A DNA stretch of 64,000 bases from an uncultured Ectothiorhodospiraceae bacterium (GCA_937141935.1 CAKZQS010000018.1:1-64000), one strand, 5' to 3'; counted from the stretch's first letter, positions 27,009-41,276 are shown. Translations and numbers: made by a program. The notes: generated by a model not told the origin, from the letters alone.

Positions 27009-28313
27009 ATGATTTCCAATCCACTGCGGCGCCACTACGAGCGCAATACGGTGGCGGTGCCGGAGGACCTGCAGGCCATCCAGCGTCGCGACGAGCGTGA
27101 GGTCGGCGGCCGCGAGGGCCTGCTGGAGCCGATCTGGGCGGCCGCCGAGGATCTGTACCGCAGCGGCTACCACCCGGGCGTGGGCCTGTGCATCCGCCAG
27201 GGCGGCGAGCTGCTGCTGAACCGCACCATTGGCCATGCCCGCGGCCACGGGCCGGGCGAAGAGGGCCCGGGCGCGCCGCTGGAGCTGGACACGCCGATCA
27301 GCCTGTTTTCGTCCTCGAAGGCCATTACGGCGCTGCTGGTGCACCAGTTGGCGGCCGAGGGCCACCTGTCGCTGCACGACCCGGTCTGCGAGTACATCCC
27401 GGAGTTCGCCGCGCAGGGCAAGCACCGCACGACGGTGGAGCAGGTGCTGGCGCATCAGGCCGGCATCCCCAGTTTCCCCACGGAATTCGGCATCGAGCAC
27501 GCCAGCGATTGGGATGCGGTGATCGACGTGCTCTGCCGCATGCCGCCGATTGCCAAGGCGGGGCGCATGACCGCCTACCACGCGATTACCGGGGGCTTTG
27601 TGCTCGGCGAGGTCGCCCAGCGCGCCACCGGCGAGGCGCTGCCGGACATCCTTGACCGCGTGCTGCGCACGCCGCTGGGGCTCAAGGATTTCCGCTACGG
27701 CGTGCGGCCCGAGGACAACGACCGCGTCGCGCTGAACTATTTCACCGGGCCGCCGCTGCCGGCGCCGCTGGCCTGGATGGCCAAGAAGGCGCTGGGGATC
27801 CCCTTCGAAGAGGCCTGCGCGGTTTCCAATGAAACGGTCTTCCTGAACAACGTCATTCCCGCCGGCAACATCTACGGCAGCGCCGAGGAGGCCTGCCGCG
27901 TGTTCGCGATGCTGGGCAACGGCGGCCGCTGGGAGGGGCGGCAGGTGATGGCGGAGGACACCGTGCGCACGCTGGCCGCGCCCTTTGGGCGGATCCGCTA
28001 TGACCGCATGCTGCGCATCCCGATCCGCTACAGCCGCGGTTTCATGCTCGGCCACCCGGTGCTGAGCCTGTACGGCCCGCGCAACCCGCTGGCCTTTGGC
28101 CACCTGGGCTTTTTGAACATCCTGTGCTGGGCCGACCCCGAGCGCGACATCGCCGTGTCGCTGCTGACCACCGGCAAGGCCGCGGTGGGCCCGCACCTGG
28201 CGCCGCTGAGCCGCCTGCTGGCCCTGATCAACGGCGGCTTCGCCCAGCGCCCGGCACGCGACCTGCCGGCCTGGACGGCCGGCTTGCCGCGGGGGCTGGC
28301 GGCCGCCTGGTAG
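27009..28313 (+). CDS. Serine hydrolase of the beta-lactamase/esterase family
   Basis: ATG 27009 follows AGGGTAAG and gives 434 residues. The nucleophile motif SxxK is Ser101-Ser-Ser-Lys104 (LFSSSKAI), and YHAITGGFVLGEVAQ fits the Tyr motif. The third motif reads FGHLGF, so an esterase of the EstB type is more likely than a true beta-lactamase. There is no signal peptide, which argues for a cytoplasmic enzyme. It stands 102 bases before atuA. A role in hydrolysing terpenyl esters is inference. Confidence 0.85.
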   Translation: MISNPLRRHYERNTVAVPEDLQAIQRRDEREVGGREGLLEPIWAAAEDLYRSGYHPGVGLCIRQGGELLLNRTIGHARGHGPGEEGPGAPLELDTPISLFSSSKAITALLVHQLAAEGHLSLHDPVCEYIPEFAAQGKHRTTVEQVLAHQAGIPSFPTEFGIEHASDWDAVIDVLCRMPPIAKAGRMTAYHAITGGFVLGEVAQRATGEALPDILDRVLRTPLGLKDFRYGVRPEDNDRVALNYFTGPPLPAPLAWMAKKALGIPFEEACAVSNETVFLNNVIPAGNIYGSAEEACRVFAMLGNGGRWEGRQVMAEDTVRTLAAPFGRIRYDRMLRIPIRYSRGFMLGHPVLSLYGPRNPLAFGHLGFLNILCWADPERDIAVSLLTTGKAAVGPHLAPLSRLLALINGGFAQRPARDLPAWTAGLPRGLAAAW

Positions 28314-28343
28314 GTGGATCGGCAACGGTAATCCCCCTTACAC

Positions 28344-28368
28344 CCGGCCGAAAACGTATAGTGGCCGG
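28344..28368 (+). promoter_or_regulatory. atuA: Candidate atuA promoter within an inverted repeat
   Basis: TATAGT (28357-28362; five of six to the -10 consensus) lies 52 bases before atuA, flanked by CCGGCC at 28344-28349 and GGCCGG at 28363-28368. TTACAC at 28338 is too close (13 bases) to be a normal -35. The flanking inverted repeat could bind a regulator, but such G+C palindromes also arise by chance here. Confidence 0.35.
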
Positions 28369-28414
28369 CAGCGAAAACGCGCCCGATTCGGGGCCCGCGG
28401 AGGAAGACGACCGC

Positions 28415-30199
28415 ATGAGCAAAACCGTTCGCATAGGCTGTGCCTCGGCATTCTGGGGCGATACCCAGACGGCAGCCCAGCAGCTGGTAGACCAGGGAAA
28501 TATCGATTACCTCGTCTTCGATTACCTGGCCGAAGTGACGCTGTCGATCATGCTGCGCCAGCGCATGAAGAACCCGCAGGCCGGCTACGCCCGCGACTTC
28601 ATCGACCCGGTCATGAAGCCGCTGTTGCCCAAGCTCAAGGAGCGCGGCATCCGCGTGCTGTCCAATGCCGGCGGCCTGAACCCGCTGGCCTGCCGCGAGG
28701 CGCTGCTGGCGGTGGCGGCGGAGCAGGGCATCGAGCTAAAGGTGGCCGTGGTGCTTGGCGACGATGTGCTGCCGATGCAAAAGTCGCTGCGCGAGGCCGA
28801 TGCGCGGGAGATGTTCTCCGGCGCGCCGCTGCCCAAGACGCTGGTGACAATGAATGCCTACCTGGGTGCCCCCGGGCTGGTGGCCGCGCTGGATGCCGGC
28901 GCCGATGTCGTGATTACCGGGCGCATCGTCGATTCGGCCGTGACGCTGGCCCCGCTGGTGCACGAGTTCGGCTGGGCCTGGGATGACTACGACCGCCTGG
29001 CCGCGGGCGGCATCGCCGGCCACATCATCGAGTGTGGCGCGCAATGCACCGGCGGCAACTTCACCGACTGGGAGTCGGTGCCCGGTTTCGAGAACATGGG
29101 TTTCCCGGTCATCGAATGCACGGAGGACGGCGGCTTTACGGTGACCAAGCCGGCGGACACCGGCGGGCTGGTTACGCCCTTCACTGTTGGCGAGCAGATG
29201 CTCTATGAGATCGGCGACCCCGGCGCCTACCTGCTGCCCGATGTCACCTGCGATTTTCGCGAGGTCGAGCTGACCCAGGTGGGCCCGGACCGCGTGGCCG
29301 TCAGCGGATGCAAGGGGCGGGCGCCCAGCAGCAGCTACAAGGTCTCGGCGCTGTATCCGGACCAGTTTCGCGTGACCGCCACGCTGCTGGTCGGCGGCAT
29401 CGACGCCGTGGCCAAGGCCGAGCGGGCCGCCGAGGCGATACTGAACAAGGTGCGCGGCATCATCGCGGCGCAGGGCTTTGCGGATTTCTCCGAGGTCAAC
29501 GTCGAGTGCCTGGGCAGCGAGTCGATCTATGGCCCGCATGCCCGCCGCCGCGACACCCGCGAGGTGGTGCTGAAGATCGCCGCCAAGCACGCGCAACAAA
29601 AGCCGCTGGAGATCCTGACCCGCGAGATTCCGCAGGCGGCTACCGGCATGGTGCCCGGCATCACCGGCTACTTCGGCGGCCGCGCCAGTGTGGTGCCCAT
29701 CCCGCGGCTGTACTCGACGCTGGTGCCCAAGGAGCAGGTGCCGGTGCAGATGCAGATCGGCGACGCGCCGCAGCCGGTCCCAATCCCGGGTGGCGACGAT
29801 GCGGCCGCGCTGCGCGTGCCGGAGGCGGGGCACCACCCCAGCGAGCCGCAGGCCGAGGGCGCGCTGACCCGCGTGCCGCTGATTCGGCTGGCCGTGGCCC
29901 GCAGTGGCGACAAGGGCGACAAGGGCAACATCGGTGTGATGGCGCGCAAACCCGAGTACTGGCCCTGGATCGCCCGCGCGCTGAGCGCCGAGGCCGTGCG
30001 CGAGCACTTCGCCTACCTGCTGGCCGAGGGCGCGCCGGTGCAGCGCTTCGAGCTGCCGGGCACGCACAGCCTGAACTTTTTGCTGGACGCGGCCCTGGGC
30101 GGCGGTGGGGTGGCCTCGTTGCGCATCGACCCGCAGGGCAAATGCCTGGCGCAGATGCTGCTCGAATACCCCGTCGAGGTGCCCGAGGCGCTGCTGTAG
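28415..30199 (+). CDS. atuA: Acyclic terpene utilisation protein AtuA
   Basis: AtuA is required for growth on citronellol and geraniol in Pseudomonas but its reaction is unknown. The 594-residue product begins MSKTVRIGCASAFWGDT and shows the AtuA-family core (YLVFDYLAEVTLSIM, VLSNAGGLNP, GADVVITGRIVDSA, CTGGNFTDWE) plus a C-terminal extra domain (LAVARSGDKGDKGNIGVMAR) also found in the family. ATG 28415 lies behind GGAGGAAG. It heads the cluster. The presence of AtuA is the main reason for calling this locus atu rather than the related leucine (liu) pathway. Confidence 0.93.
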   Translation: MSKTVRIGCASAFWGDTQTAAQQLVDQGNIDYLVFDYLAEVTLSIMLRQRMKNPQAGYARDFIDPVMKPLLPKLKERGIRVLSNAGGLNPLACREALLAVAAEQGIELKVAVVLGDDVLPMQKSLREADAREMFSGAPLPKTLVTMNAYLGAPGLVAALDAGADVVITGRIVDSAVTLAPLVHEFGWAWDDYDRLAAGGIAGHIIECGAQCTGGNFTDWESVPGFENMGFPVIECTEDGGFTVTKPADTGGLVTPFTVGEQMLYEIGDPGAYLLPDVTCDFREVELTQVGPDRVAVSGCKGRAPSSSYKVSALYPDQFRVTATLLVGGIDAVAKAERAAEAILNKVRGIIAAQGFADFSEVNVECLGSESIYGPHARRRDTREVVLKIAAKHAQQKPLEILTREIPQAATGMVPGITGYFGGRASVVPIPRLYSTLVPKEQVPVQMQIGDAPQPVPIPGGDDAAALRVPEAGHHPSEPQAEGALTRVPLIRLAVARSGDKGDKGNIGVMARKPEYWPWIARALSAEAVREHFAYLLAEGAPVQRFELPGTHSLNFLLDAALGGGGVASLRIDPQGKCLAQMLLEYPVEVPEALL

Positions 30200-30257
30200 A
30201 CGCGGCTCCGGGCGCTGCGTTGCGCCGGCCGCGGCGCTTCACAAAGCACTTTAAAGA

Positions 30258-30280
30258 AACGACTTGAAACGACTTCAAGT
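30258..30280 (+). promoter_or_regulatory. Candidate operator before the first acyl-CoA dehydrogenase gene
   Basis: In the 104-base gap after atuA, ACTTGAA (30262-30268) and TTCAAGT (30274-30280) form a perfect 7-bp inverted repeat with a 5-base spacer. Overlapping it, AAACGACTT occurs twice (30258-30266, 30268-30276). The A/T-rich setting (TTTAAAG just upstream) is unlike the surrounding sequence. This is the layout of a dimeric repressor site. No regulator gene is in the window. Confidence 0.45.
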
Positions 30281-30303
30281 TATCGCTGCAAGAGGCTGAA
30301 ATA

Positions 30304-31464
<1,161 letters not shown>

Positions 31465-31496
31465 GGCTTTGGCCTTTGATTCTGGCGGGGTGTATT

Positions 31497-31694
31497 AACC
31501 ACAGATTTCGCAGATTTCGCAGATTTTTCTAAGACATGGGTTTGAGTGCGTACATGACGGTGGGTGTGGGCTTGATGTCGGGCTCCAGGCACTGTTGGAG
31601 TGGCCTGTTTGCAGCGCCTAAGCACGTTTCACACACGGCAGACGGTTCCTGTGCCACCCCGAACCCATCTGTGAAATCTGCGAAATCTGTGGTT
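31497..31694. repeat. Composite inverted-repeat element, copy 1
   Basis: The left end AACCACAGATTTCGCAGATT (from 31497) is matched in reverse complement by the right end AATCTGCGAAATCTGTGGTT (up to 31694); each arm extends to about 28 bases and is itself made of CAGATTT(C/T) repeats. The 140-base interior has no gene. Together with flanks it fills the 262-base gap 31465-31726. Both arms are strikingly A/T-rich for this genome. It is similar to the element at 34297-34461 and is probably a dispersed or non-autonomous mobile repeat. Confidence 0.8.
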
Positions 31695-31726
31695 CCCGTC
31701 TTCTCTCTTGCAACCTCCCCAAACTG

Positions 31727-32617
31727 ATGCCCAAACAGTACGACTCCATATTTCGCCCTGGGCTGTTTGCGGGGCAGTCGATCATCGTGACCGGTGGGGG
31801 CAGCGGCATTGGGCGTTGCACGGCGCATGAGCTGGCGCACCTGGGCGCGCATGTGATTCTGATCGGGCGCAAGCAGGCCAAGCTGGACACGGTGCAGGCC
31901 GAGATCGCCGAGGACGGCGGCCGGGCCAGCACGGCCACGCTGGATATCCGCATCGAGGACGACGTCAAGCGCGTCATCGGCGAGTTGCTGGCCGCGCACG
32001 GGCCGATTCAGGGCCTGGTCAACAATGCCGGCGGGCAGTTCCCGGCGCCGCTGGTGGCCATCAACCAGAAGGGCTGGGAGACGGTGGTGCGCACCAACCT
32101 GACCGGCGGCTTTCTGATGAGCCGCGAGCTCTTCCTGCAGGGCATGCGCAGCAGCGGCGGGGCCATCGTCAACATCGTGGCCGACATGTACGGCGGCATG
32201 CCGATGATGGGCCACAGCGGCGCGGCCCGGGCCGGCATGGTCAATTTCACCGAGACGGCGGCCGTGGAATGGGCCAGCGCGGGGGTGCGGGTCAATGCCG
32301 TGGCGCCGGGCTGGATCGCCTCCTCGGGCCTGGACACCTACACCGACCCCAACATCCGCGCCACGCTGCCCAAGGTGCGCCAGGCGGTGCCGCTCAAGCG
32401 CCTGGCCGAAGAGGCCGAGGTGGCGGCGGCCATCAACTTCCTGCTCAGCCCCGCGGCGGCCTACCTGACCGGCGTGACGCTGCGTGTGGACGGCGGCAGT
32501 ACGCTGAACAGCCGCATGTTCCCGCTGCCCGACCACCAGCGCTCGGAGGCCTACACGGGCTTCCACCGCGCAGTGCGGCCGCGCATCCTCGACAATCCCC
32601 CCGAAGACGCGGCCTGA
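31727..32617 (+). CDS. SDR/PECR-type enoyl-CoA reductase-like protein, AtuB candidate
   Basis: The 296 residues form a short-chain dehydrogenase fold: VTGGGSGIGRCTA, NNAGGQFPAPL, IVNIVADMYGGMPMMGHSGAARAGM, RVNAVAPGWI. At the normal Tyr-x-x-x-Lys position it has His-Ser-Gly-Ala-Ala-Arg. This is the pattern of the peroxisomal trans-2-enoyl-CoA reductase and dienoyl-CoA reductase branch rather than of alcohol dehydrogenases. Position between atuA and the carboxylase beta gene matches atuB of Pseudomonas, but the active site argues for a CoA-ester substrate. It starts 33 bases behind repeat copy 1. Confidence 0.85.
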   Translation: MPKQYDSIFRPGLFAGQSIIVTGGGSGIGRCTAHELAHLGAHVILIGRKQAKLDTVQAEIAEDGGRASTATLDIRIEDDVKRVIGELLAAHGPIQGLVNNAGGQFPAPLVAINQKGWETVVRTNLTGGFLMSRELFLQGMRSSGGAIVNIVADMYGGMPMMGHSGAARAGMVNFTETAAVEWASAGVRVNAVAPGWIASSGLDTYTDPNIRATLPKVRQAVPLKRLAEEAEVAAAINFLLSPAAAYLTGVTLRVDGGSTLNSRMFPLPDHQRSEAYTGFHRAVRPRILDNPPEDAA

Positions 32618-32642
32618 CGCCCGCGCCCGGAGACACAGCACG

Positions 32643-34259
<1,617 letters not shown>

Positions 34260-34296
34260 GGCGCGGCGGCGTTATTTGTAGCGCTTTGGTTAGAGA

Positions 34297-34461
34297 AACC
34301 ACAGATTTCGCGGATTTCACAGATTGCAAAGAAACACTGGGGCAGGGTGCGAGGGACAGGCCTGTCGCTTCAGCCATTCTCCAGCGCGGCAACATGCGCC
34401 GGCGGTTCGAGAGCGGCGCACGCCACCCAAAAAATCTGTGCAATCTGCGAAATCTGTGGTT
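34297..34461. repeat. Composite inverted-repeat element, copy 2
   Basis: The left arm AACCACAGATTTCGCGGATT (34297-34325 in full) is matched in reverse complement by AATCTGCGAAATCTGTGGTT at the right end (34433-34461). The arms are near-identical to those of copy 1; the interior is shorter (about 107 bases) and largely different, with a possible shared ACAGGCC block. It lies in the 257-base gap 34260-34516 between atuC and atuD. No coding capacity or transposase is seen. Confidence 0.8.
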
Positions 34462-34516
34462 CCCGGTTTTTATGGACAAGTGTTAAGCCGGCAGCGCTGC
34501 CGGACGAGGCAATGAG

Positions 34517-35683
<1,167 letters not shown>

Positions 35684-35685
35684 GA

Positions 35686-36507
35686 ATGGCCGACCTGCCC
35701 CAAACCGAACACCTCGCGCTGAGCCTGGAGCAAGGCGTGCTGCATCTGACCTTCAACCGGCCCGAGGCGCGCAACGCGATGTCGCTGGCCATGCTCGAGG
35801 AGATGCAGGCGACTTTTGCCGCCATCGCCGAGGACCGCGAGGTGCGTGTGGTCGTGCTGCGCGGCGCGGGCGGGCACTTTTGTGCCGGCGGCGACATCAA
35901 GGACATGGCCCGGGCCCGTGGCGTGCCGCTGTCCGACACCCAGGACGCCGTGGCGGACTACAGCCGCGCCTTCGGCCGCATGATTCATACAGTGGATGCC
36001 GCGCCGCAGGCCGTCGTGGCCATCCTCGAAGGTGCCGTGCTCGGCGGCGGTTTTGGCGTGGCCTGCGTGACCGACGTGGCCATTGCCGCGCCGGACTGCA
36101 AGTTCGGCCTGCCGGAAACCGGGCTGGGCATTACCCCGGCGCAGATCGCGCCCGCCGTGGTGCAGCGCATCGGCCTGACCCAGGCGCGCCGGCTGGGCGT
36201 GTGCGGGGGGCGCTTCGACGGCCGTGAGGCGCAGCGCCTGGGGCTGGTGCATTTTGTCGAGGAGGGCGAGGAGGCCATCCAGCAGCGGCTGGCCGAGGTT
36301 GTGGCCCAGGTGCGCCGCTGCGCCCCGCAGGCGGTGGCCGACACCAAGACGCTGATGCGCCAGTGCGGCCTGCGCACGCCCGAACAGAACATCGATACCG
36401 CCGCCCGCGTGTTCGCCGCGGGGATTCGGGGTGATGAGGGACAGGAAGGCACCCGCGCCTTCATCGAAAAACGCCTGCCGCGCTGGGCGCAGGTCGACCA
36501 AGGCTAA
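35686..36507 (+). CDS. atuE: Isohexenylglutaconyl-CoA hydratase-like enoyl-CoA hydratase
   Basis: ATG 35686 gives 273 residues of crotonase fold: LTFNRPEARNAMS, GAGGHFCAGGDIKDMARARG (oxyanion hole), VAILEGAVLGGGFGVACVTDVAIA, KFGLPETGLGI and GGRFDGREAQRLGLVHFV. In the atu pathway the hydratase adds water to isohexenylglutaconyl-CoA, the product of geranyl-CoA carboxylase. Methylglutaconyl-CoA hydratase (LiuC) is a near relative and cannot be excluded by motif; the setting decides. atuF follows after four bases. Confidence 0.88.
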   Translation: MADLPQTEHLALSLEQGVLHLTFNRPEARNAMSLAMLEEMQATFAAIAEDREVRVVVLRGAGGHFCAGGDIKDMARARGVPLSDTQDAVADYSRAFGRMIHTVDAAPQAVVAILEGAVLGGGFGVACVTDVAIAAPDCKFGLPETGLGITPAQIAPAVVQRIGLTQARRLGVCGGRFDGREAQRLGLVHFVEEGEEAIQQRLAEVVAQVRRCAPQAVADTKTLMRQCGLRTPEQNIDTAARVFAAGIRGDEGQEGTRAFIEKRLPRWAQVDQG

Positions 36508-36511
36508 ACGC

Positions 36512-38503
36512 ATGAAAAACATCTCCAAGGTGCTGGTGGCCAACCGCGGCGAGATCGCCGTTCGGGTCATCCAGGGGGTCCAGAAGCTCGGCCTGAAGGC
36601 GGTGGCCGTCTTCTCCGAGGCCGACGCCCAGGCGCGTCACGTGCAGGTGGCCGACGAGGCTTATCCCATTGGCGCCTCGCCGGCCAACCAGTCCTACCTG
36701 CGCCAGGAGCGCATCATCGAAGTCGCGCGCAATGCCGGCGCCGATGCGATCCACCCCGGCTATGGCTTTCTGGCGGAGAACGCCGACTTTGCCCGCGCCT
36801 GCGCGCAGGCCGGCATCCGCTTCATCGGCCCCAGCGCCGAGGCCATCGACCTGATGGGCAACAAGCGCGCGGCGAAGGTGCGCATGATCGAGGCCGGCGT
36901 GCCCTGCGTGCCGGGCTACGAGGGCCAGGATCAGGACGACGCCACGCTGATCGAGCACGCCGAAAAGATCGGCTGCCCGATCATGATCAAGGCGGCGGCC
37001 GGTGGCGGCGGGCGCGGCATGCGCCTGTGTGAATCCCCCGACCAACTCGCCACCTTGATCCGCAGCGCGCGGGCCGAGGCCGAGAGCGCCTTCGGCTCCG
37101 GCGAACTGATCCTGGAGAAGGCGGTGGTCGGCGCCCGCCACGTCGAGATTCAGGTCTTTGGCGACAGCCAGGGGCAGGTGGTGCACCTCTTCGAGCGCGA
37201 TTGCTCGATTCAGCGCCGCCACCAGAAAGTGGTCGAGGAAAGCCCCTCGCCGGCGGTCGACGCCGACCTGCGGGCGCGCATGGGCGAGGCGGCGGTCAAG
37301 GCGGCGGCGGCCATCGACTATGTCGGCGCCGGCACCGTCGAGTTCCTGCTGGGCGCCGACAAGGCCTTCTACTTTCTGGAGATGAACACCCGCCTGCAGG
37401 TCGAGCACCCGGTCACCGAGATGGTCACCGGCCAGGACCTGGTCGAATGGCAGCTGCGCGTGGCCGACGGCGAGCCGCTGCCCTGCACGCAGGACGAGCT
37501 GGGCCAGCGCGGGCATGCCATCGAGGTGCGCCTGTGCGCCGAGGACCCGCGCCAGGACTACCTGCCGCAGACGGGGCCGATCCTGCGCTGGGAGCTGCCG
37601 GGCGGGGAGGGCGTGCGCGTCGACCACGGCCTGCTCGAGGGCGGCGCCCTGAGCCCCTATTACGACTCGATGGTGGCCAAGGTGATCGCCCATGGCCCCA
37701 CCCGCGACGCCGCGCGGCTGAAGCTGCGCCGGGCGCTGCACGGCCTGCGCCTGCACGGGGTGACCAGCAACCAGGATTATCTGGATGCGATCCTCGGCGA
37801 GCAGGATTTCATCGCCGGCGATTTCCACACCGGCTATGTCGGCAGCCACTTCCCGCAGGAGGCCCTGGCCGAATGGGGGCCGCGCCCGGTCGATTATGCC
37901 GTGGCCGCGCTGGTGCTGTGGTGGGATGACGCGCACCAGCTCTACAGCGGCGCGGATTTCGGCAGCGACAGCAGCGGCTGGCGCAGCGCCAACCCCATCG
38001 CCGACGAGATCAAGTTGCGCTGGGAAGGCCGCGACACGGCCGTGCACCTGCTGCACGAAGGCGACCGCCATTGCCGGGTTGAGGTCGAGGGCGAGGTCTT
38101 CCAGCTGACCGCGGGCGATTGCGACGGCCGGGTGCGTCAGCTGGTCTGGGACAACAGCCGCCGCAGCGCCGCCTACACGCGCAATCGCGAGGCGGTGTGG
38201 CTGAGCTTTGAGCACCGCACCTGGTGCTTCGAGGACGTCAGCTACGAGGCCGAGCGGCCGGCGGCGCCCGGCTCGGACGGCCGCATCGTGGCCCACAGCG
38301 ATGGGCGCATCGTGGACATCCGCGTGGCCGTCGGGGAAGATGTGGCCGAGGGCGCAACCATCGTCAGCCTGGAGGCCATGAAGATGGAATTCCAACTCAC
38401 GACACCGGTACCGGCAACGGTGCGCGAGATTCATGTGCAGGCGGGGGATCAGGTGGCCAACCGGCAGTTGCTGGTGACACTGGAGCCCCGGGCGGACGAC
38501 TAG
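36512..38503 (+). CDS. atuF: Geranyl-CoA carboxylase alpha subunit (biotin carboxylase and biotin carrier)
   Basis: The 663-residue protein starts ISKVLVANRGEIAVRVIQG after MKN. In order it has the biotin carboxylase domain (HPGYGFLAENADFA, ATP-binding KAAAGGGGRGMR, RDCSIQRRHQKVVEE, FLEMNTRLQVEHPVTEM), a variable middle and the biotinyl domain with Lys624 in EAMKMEF. It pairs with the beta subunit at 32643. All core pathway genes from atuC to atuF run in one direction with small gaps, apart from the repeat element, so they are probably one transcript. Confidence 0.92.
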   Translation: MKNISKVLVANRGEIAVRVIQGVQKLGLKAVAVFSEADAQARHVQVADEAYPIGASPANQSYLRQERIIEVARNAGADAIHPGYGFLAENADFARACAQAGIRFIGPSAEAIDLMGNKRAAKVRMIEAGVPCVPGYEGQDQDDATLIEHAEKIGCPIMIKAAAGGGGRGMRLCESPDQLATLIRSARAEAESAFGSGELILEKAVVGARHVEIQVFGDSQGQVVHLFERDCSIQRRHQKVVEESPSPAVDADLRARMGEAAVKAAAAIDYVGAGTVEFLLGADKAFYFLEMNTRLQVEHPVTEMVTGQDLVEWQLRVADGEPLPCTQDELGQRGHAIEVRLCAEDPRQDYLPQTGPILRWELPGGEGVRVDHGLLEGGALSPYYDSMVAKVIAHGPTRDAARLKLRRALHGLRLHGVTSNQDYLDAILGEQDFIAGDFHTGYVGSHFPQEALAEWGPRPVDYAVAALVLWWDDAHQLYSGADFGSDSSGWRSANPIADEIKLRWEGRDTAVHLLHEGDRHCRVEVEGEVFQLTAGDCDGRVRQLVWDNSRRSAAYTRNREAVWLSFEHRTWCFEDVSYEAERPAAPGSDGRIVAHSDGRIVDIRVAVGEDVAEGATIVSLEAMKMEFQLTTPVPATVREIHVQAGDQVANRQLLVTLEPRADD

Positions 38504-38514
38504 CGCCCAGCGCC

Positions 38515-40058
<1,544 letters not shown>

Positions 40059-40065
40059 GCCGCGC

Positions 40066-40677
40066 ATGTTCCGCGAACGCGGTTTTCTGTTCCTGCTGCT
40101 CACCCGCAGCGAGCTGCGCGCCCGGCGCCTGCTCGCCGGCGTGCGCGAGCAGCTGCGGCCCGAAGATCGCGCCGTGATCGCCCATCGCTACACCACCGAA
40201 CTGCGCGTGCGGCCCTATGCCGTGGGCCTGGGCGAGGAGGAGTTCGCGATGCGCGAGGACTTTGGCTGCTTTGCCTGCGACTGGGAGGCCCGCGGCCAGC
40301 GCCACGCCATCGGGGTCGAGATCGACCGCTGGCTTGATGGCGGCCTGAACGTGCTGCTGCATGCCCAGCGCCAGGCCCTGGGGCCGGCGCGAAGGCGTTA
40401 TGGCGCCGCGCTGCGCGTGGTCTGCGCCCCGGTGCCCTCCGGGGCCACCGACTGGGGCCAGCTGGTGGCCTCCTGGCGCGGCCGCGCCGGGCAGTTGCCG
40501 CTGGCGCTGGAGCTGGATGCCGAGCCCATCGACGCCGCCGCCGAGGCGGCGCTGCTGCTCGATGAAAGCCTGGCTCCGGCCACCCGCCAGCTGGGCGAGG
40601 CCCTGCGCCAGCAAACGCCGCCGCTTGGCGGCGAGGAAGCCCGCCCGACGCCGGGGGAGGTCCATGTCCTCGTCTGA
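40066..40677 (+). CDS. Hypothetical protein, 203 residues
   Basis: ATG 40066 follows the glnB stop by seven bases. The protein (MFRERGFLFLLLTRSELRAR) has no signal peptide or membrane span and no domain that I recognise. It contains a small cysteine pair (FGCFACDWEARG) and a basic N-terminal helix. Codon use and frame are like those of neighbours, and the next gene overlaps it by 14 bases with a good ribosome-binding site, so it is very likely translated. Confidence 0.7.
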   Translation: MFRERGFLFLLLTRSELRARRLLAGVREQLRPEDRAVIAHRYTTELRVRPYAVGLGEEEFAMREDFGCFACDWEARGQRHAIGVEIDRWLDGGLNVLLHAQRQALGPARRRYGAALRVVCAPVPSGATDWGQLVASWRGRAGQLPLALELDAEPIDAAAEAALLLDESLAPATRQLGEALRQQTPPLGGEEARPTPGEVHVLV

Positions 40678-40969
40678 GAGCCTGCCGGCACGGCGCCGCC
40701 GCCGGGACCCGCTGGAGGTGCGGCTGACCGTGGTCGTCAACTTCGGCGAGGAGGAGGAAGACCGCGTTACCGTGATCGAAGACCGCAAGATCTGGCTCGT
40801 TGGCAGCCTGTTCGCCTATCGCGACCGGGTCGGCAAGCTGGCGCTGGCCACGCTGATCCGCGCCGCCCTGATGCAGCCCAAGGTGGCGGCGAAGATACTG
40901 CCCGGCCTGAGCTCGCTGGCGCAGCGTGCGGCCGGTAGCGCCCGCGCATCCCGTGCCCGCACGCCATGA
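40664..40969 (+). CDS. Small hypothetical protein, 101 residues
   Basis: ATG 40664 stands behind GGGGGAGG, a strong ribosome-binding site inside the previous gene. The product starts with an Arg cluster (RRRRRDP), followed by EVRLTVVVNFGEEEEDRVTVIEDRKIWLVG and an Ala-rich helix. No domain is recognised. Overlap with the preceding gene suggests the two products are made together. Confidence 0.65.
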   Translation: MSSSESLPARRRRRDPLEVRLTVVVNFGEEEEDRVTVIEDRKIWLVGSLFAYRDRVGKLALATLIRAALMQPKVAAKILPGLSSLAQRAAGSARASRARTP

Positions 40970-40991
40970 GAGCCCGCCAGAGCCCGAAGCG

Positions 40992-41276
40992 ATGATGATC
41001 CTGCGTTTGTTGTTGGCCGTTACCGGTAGCGGCATGGCCATCGTATTGGCCGTCGTGATGCTGATCTATGCGATCTACCTGCCCGGCAAGCCCGAGCTGG
41101 CCCGGCAGTTGCCCTTGCTGACCGTCACCACCGCGATCTTCACGCTGTGGGGCCTGTTTGCGGGCCTGGCGAGCCTGGCCCGGATCCGCGGCTGGCCCCG
41201 TGCCTGGCTCTGGGATGGCCTGCTGCTGCTGCTGTTCCCGCTCAGCCTGATGTTTCTGTGGCGCGCCTATTCATGA
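40992..41276 (+). CDS. Small inner-membrane protein, 94 residues
   Basis: Start at ATG 40992 or 40995. The protein is almost wholly hydrophobic, with about three spans: LLLAVTGSGMAIVLAVVMLIYAIY, LLTVTTAIFTLWGLFAGLASL and LWDGLLLLLFPLSLMFLW. The stop overlaps the start of the membrane hydrolase by four bases (ATGA), so the pair is probably a functional unit. Confidence 0.7.
   Translation: MMILRLLLAVTGSGMAIVLAVVMLIYAIYLPGKPELARQLPLLTVTTAIFTLWGLFAGLASLARIRGWPRAWLWDGLLLLLFPLSLMFLWRAYS

Noticed and set aside
27009-28313. Class C beta-lactamase resistance gene
   Set aside because: No signal peptide, the KTG-type motif is replaced by HLG, and the setting is metabolic; an esterase is more likely.
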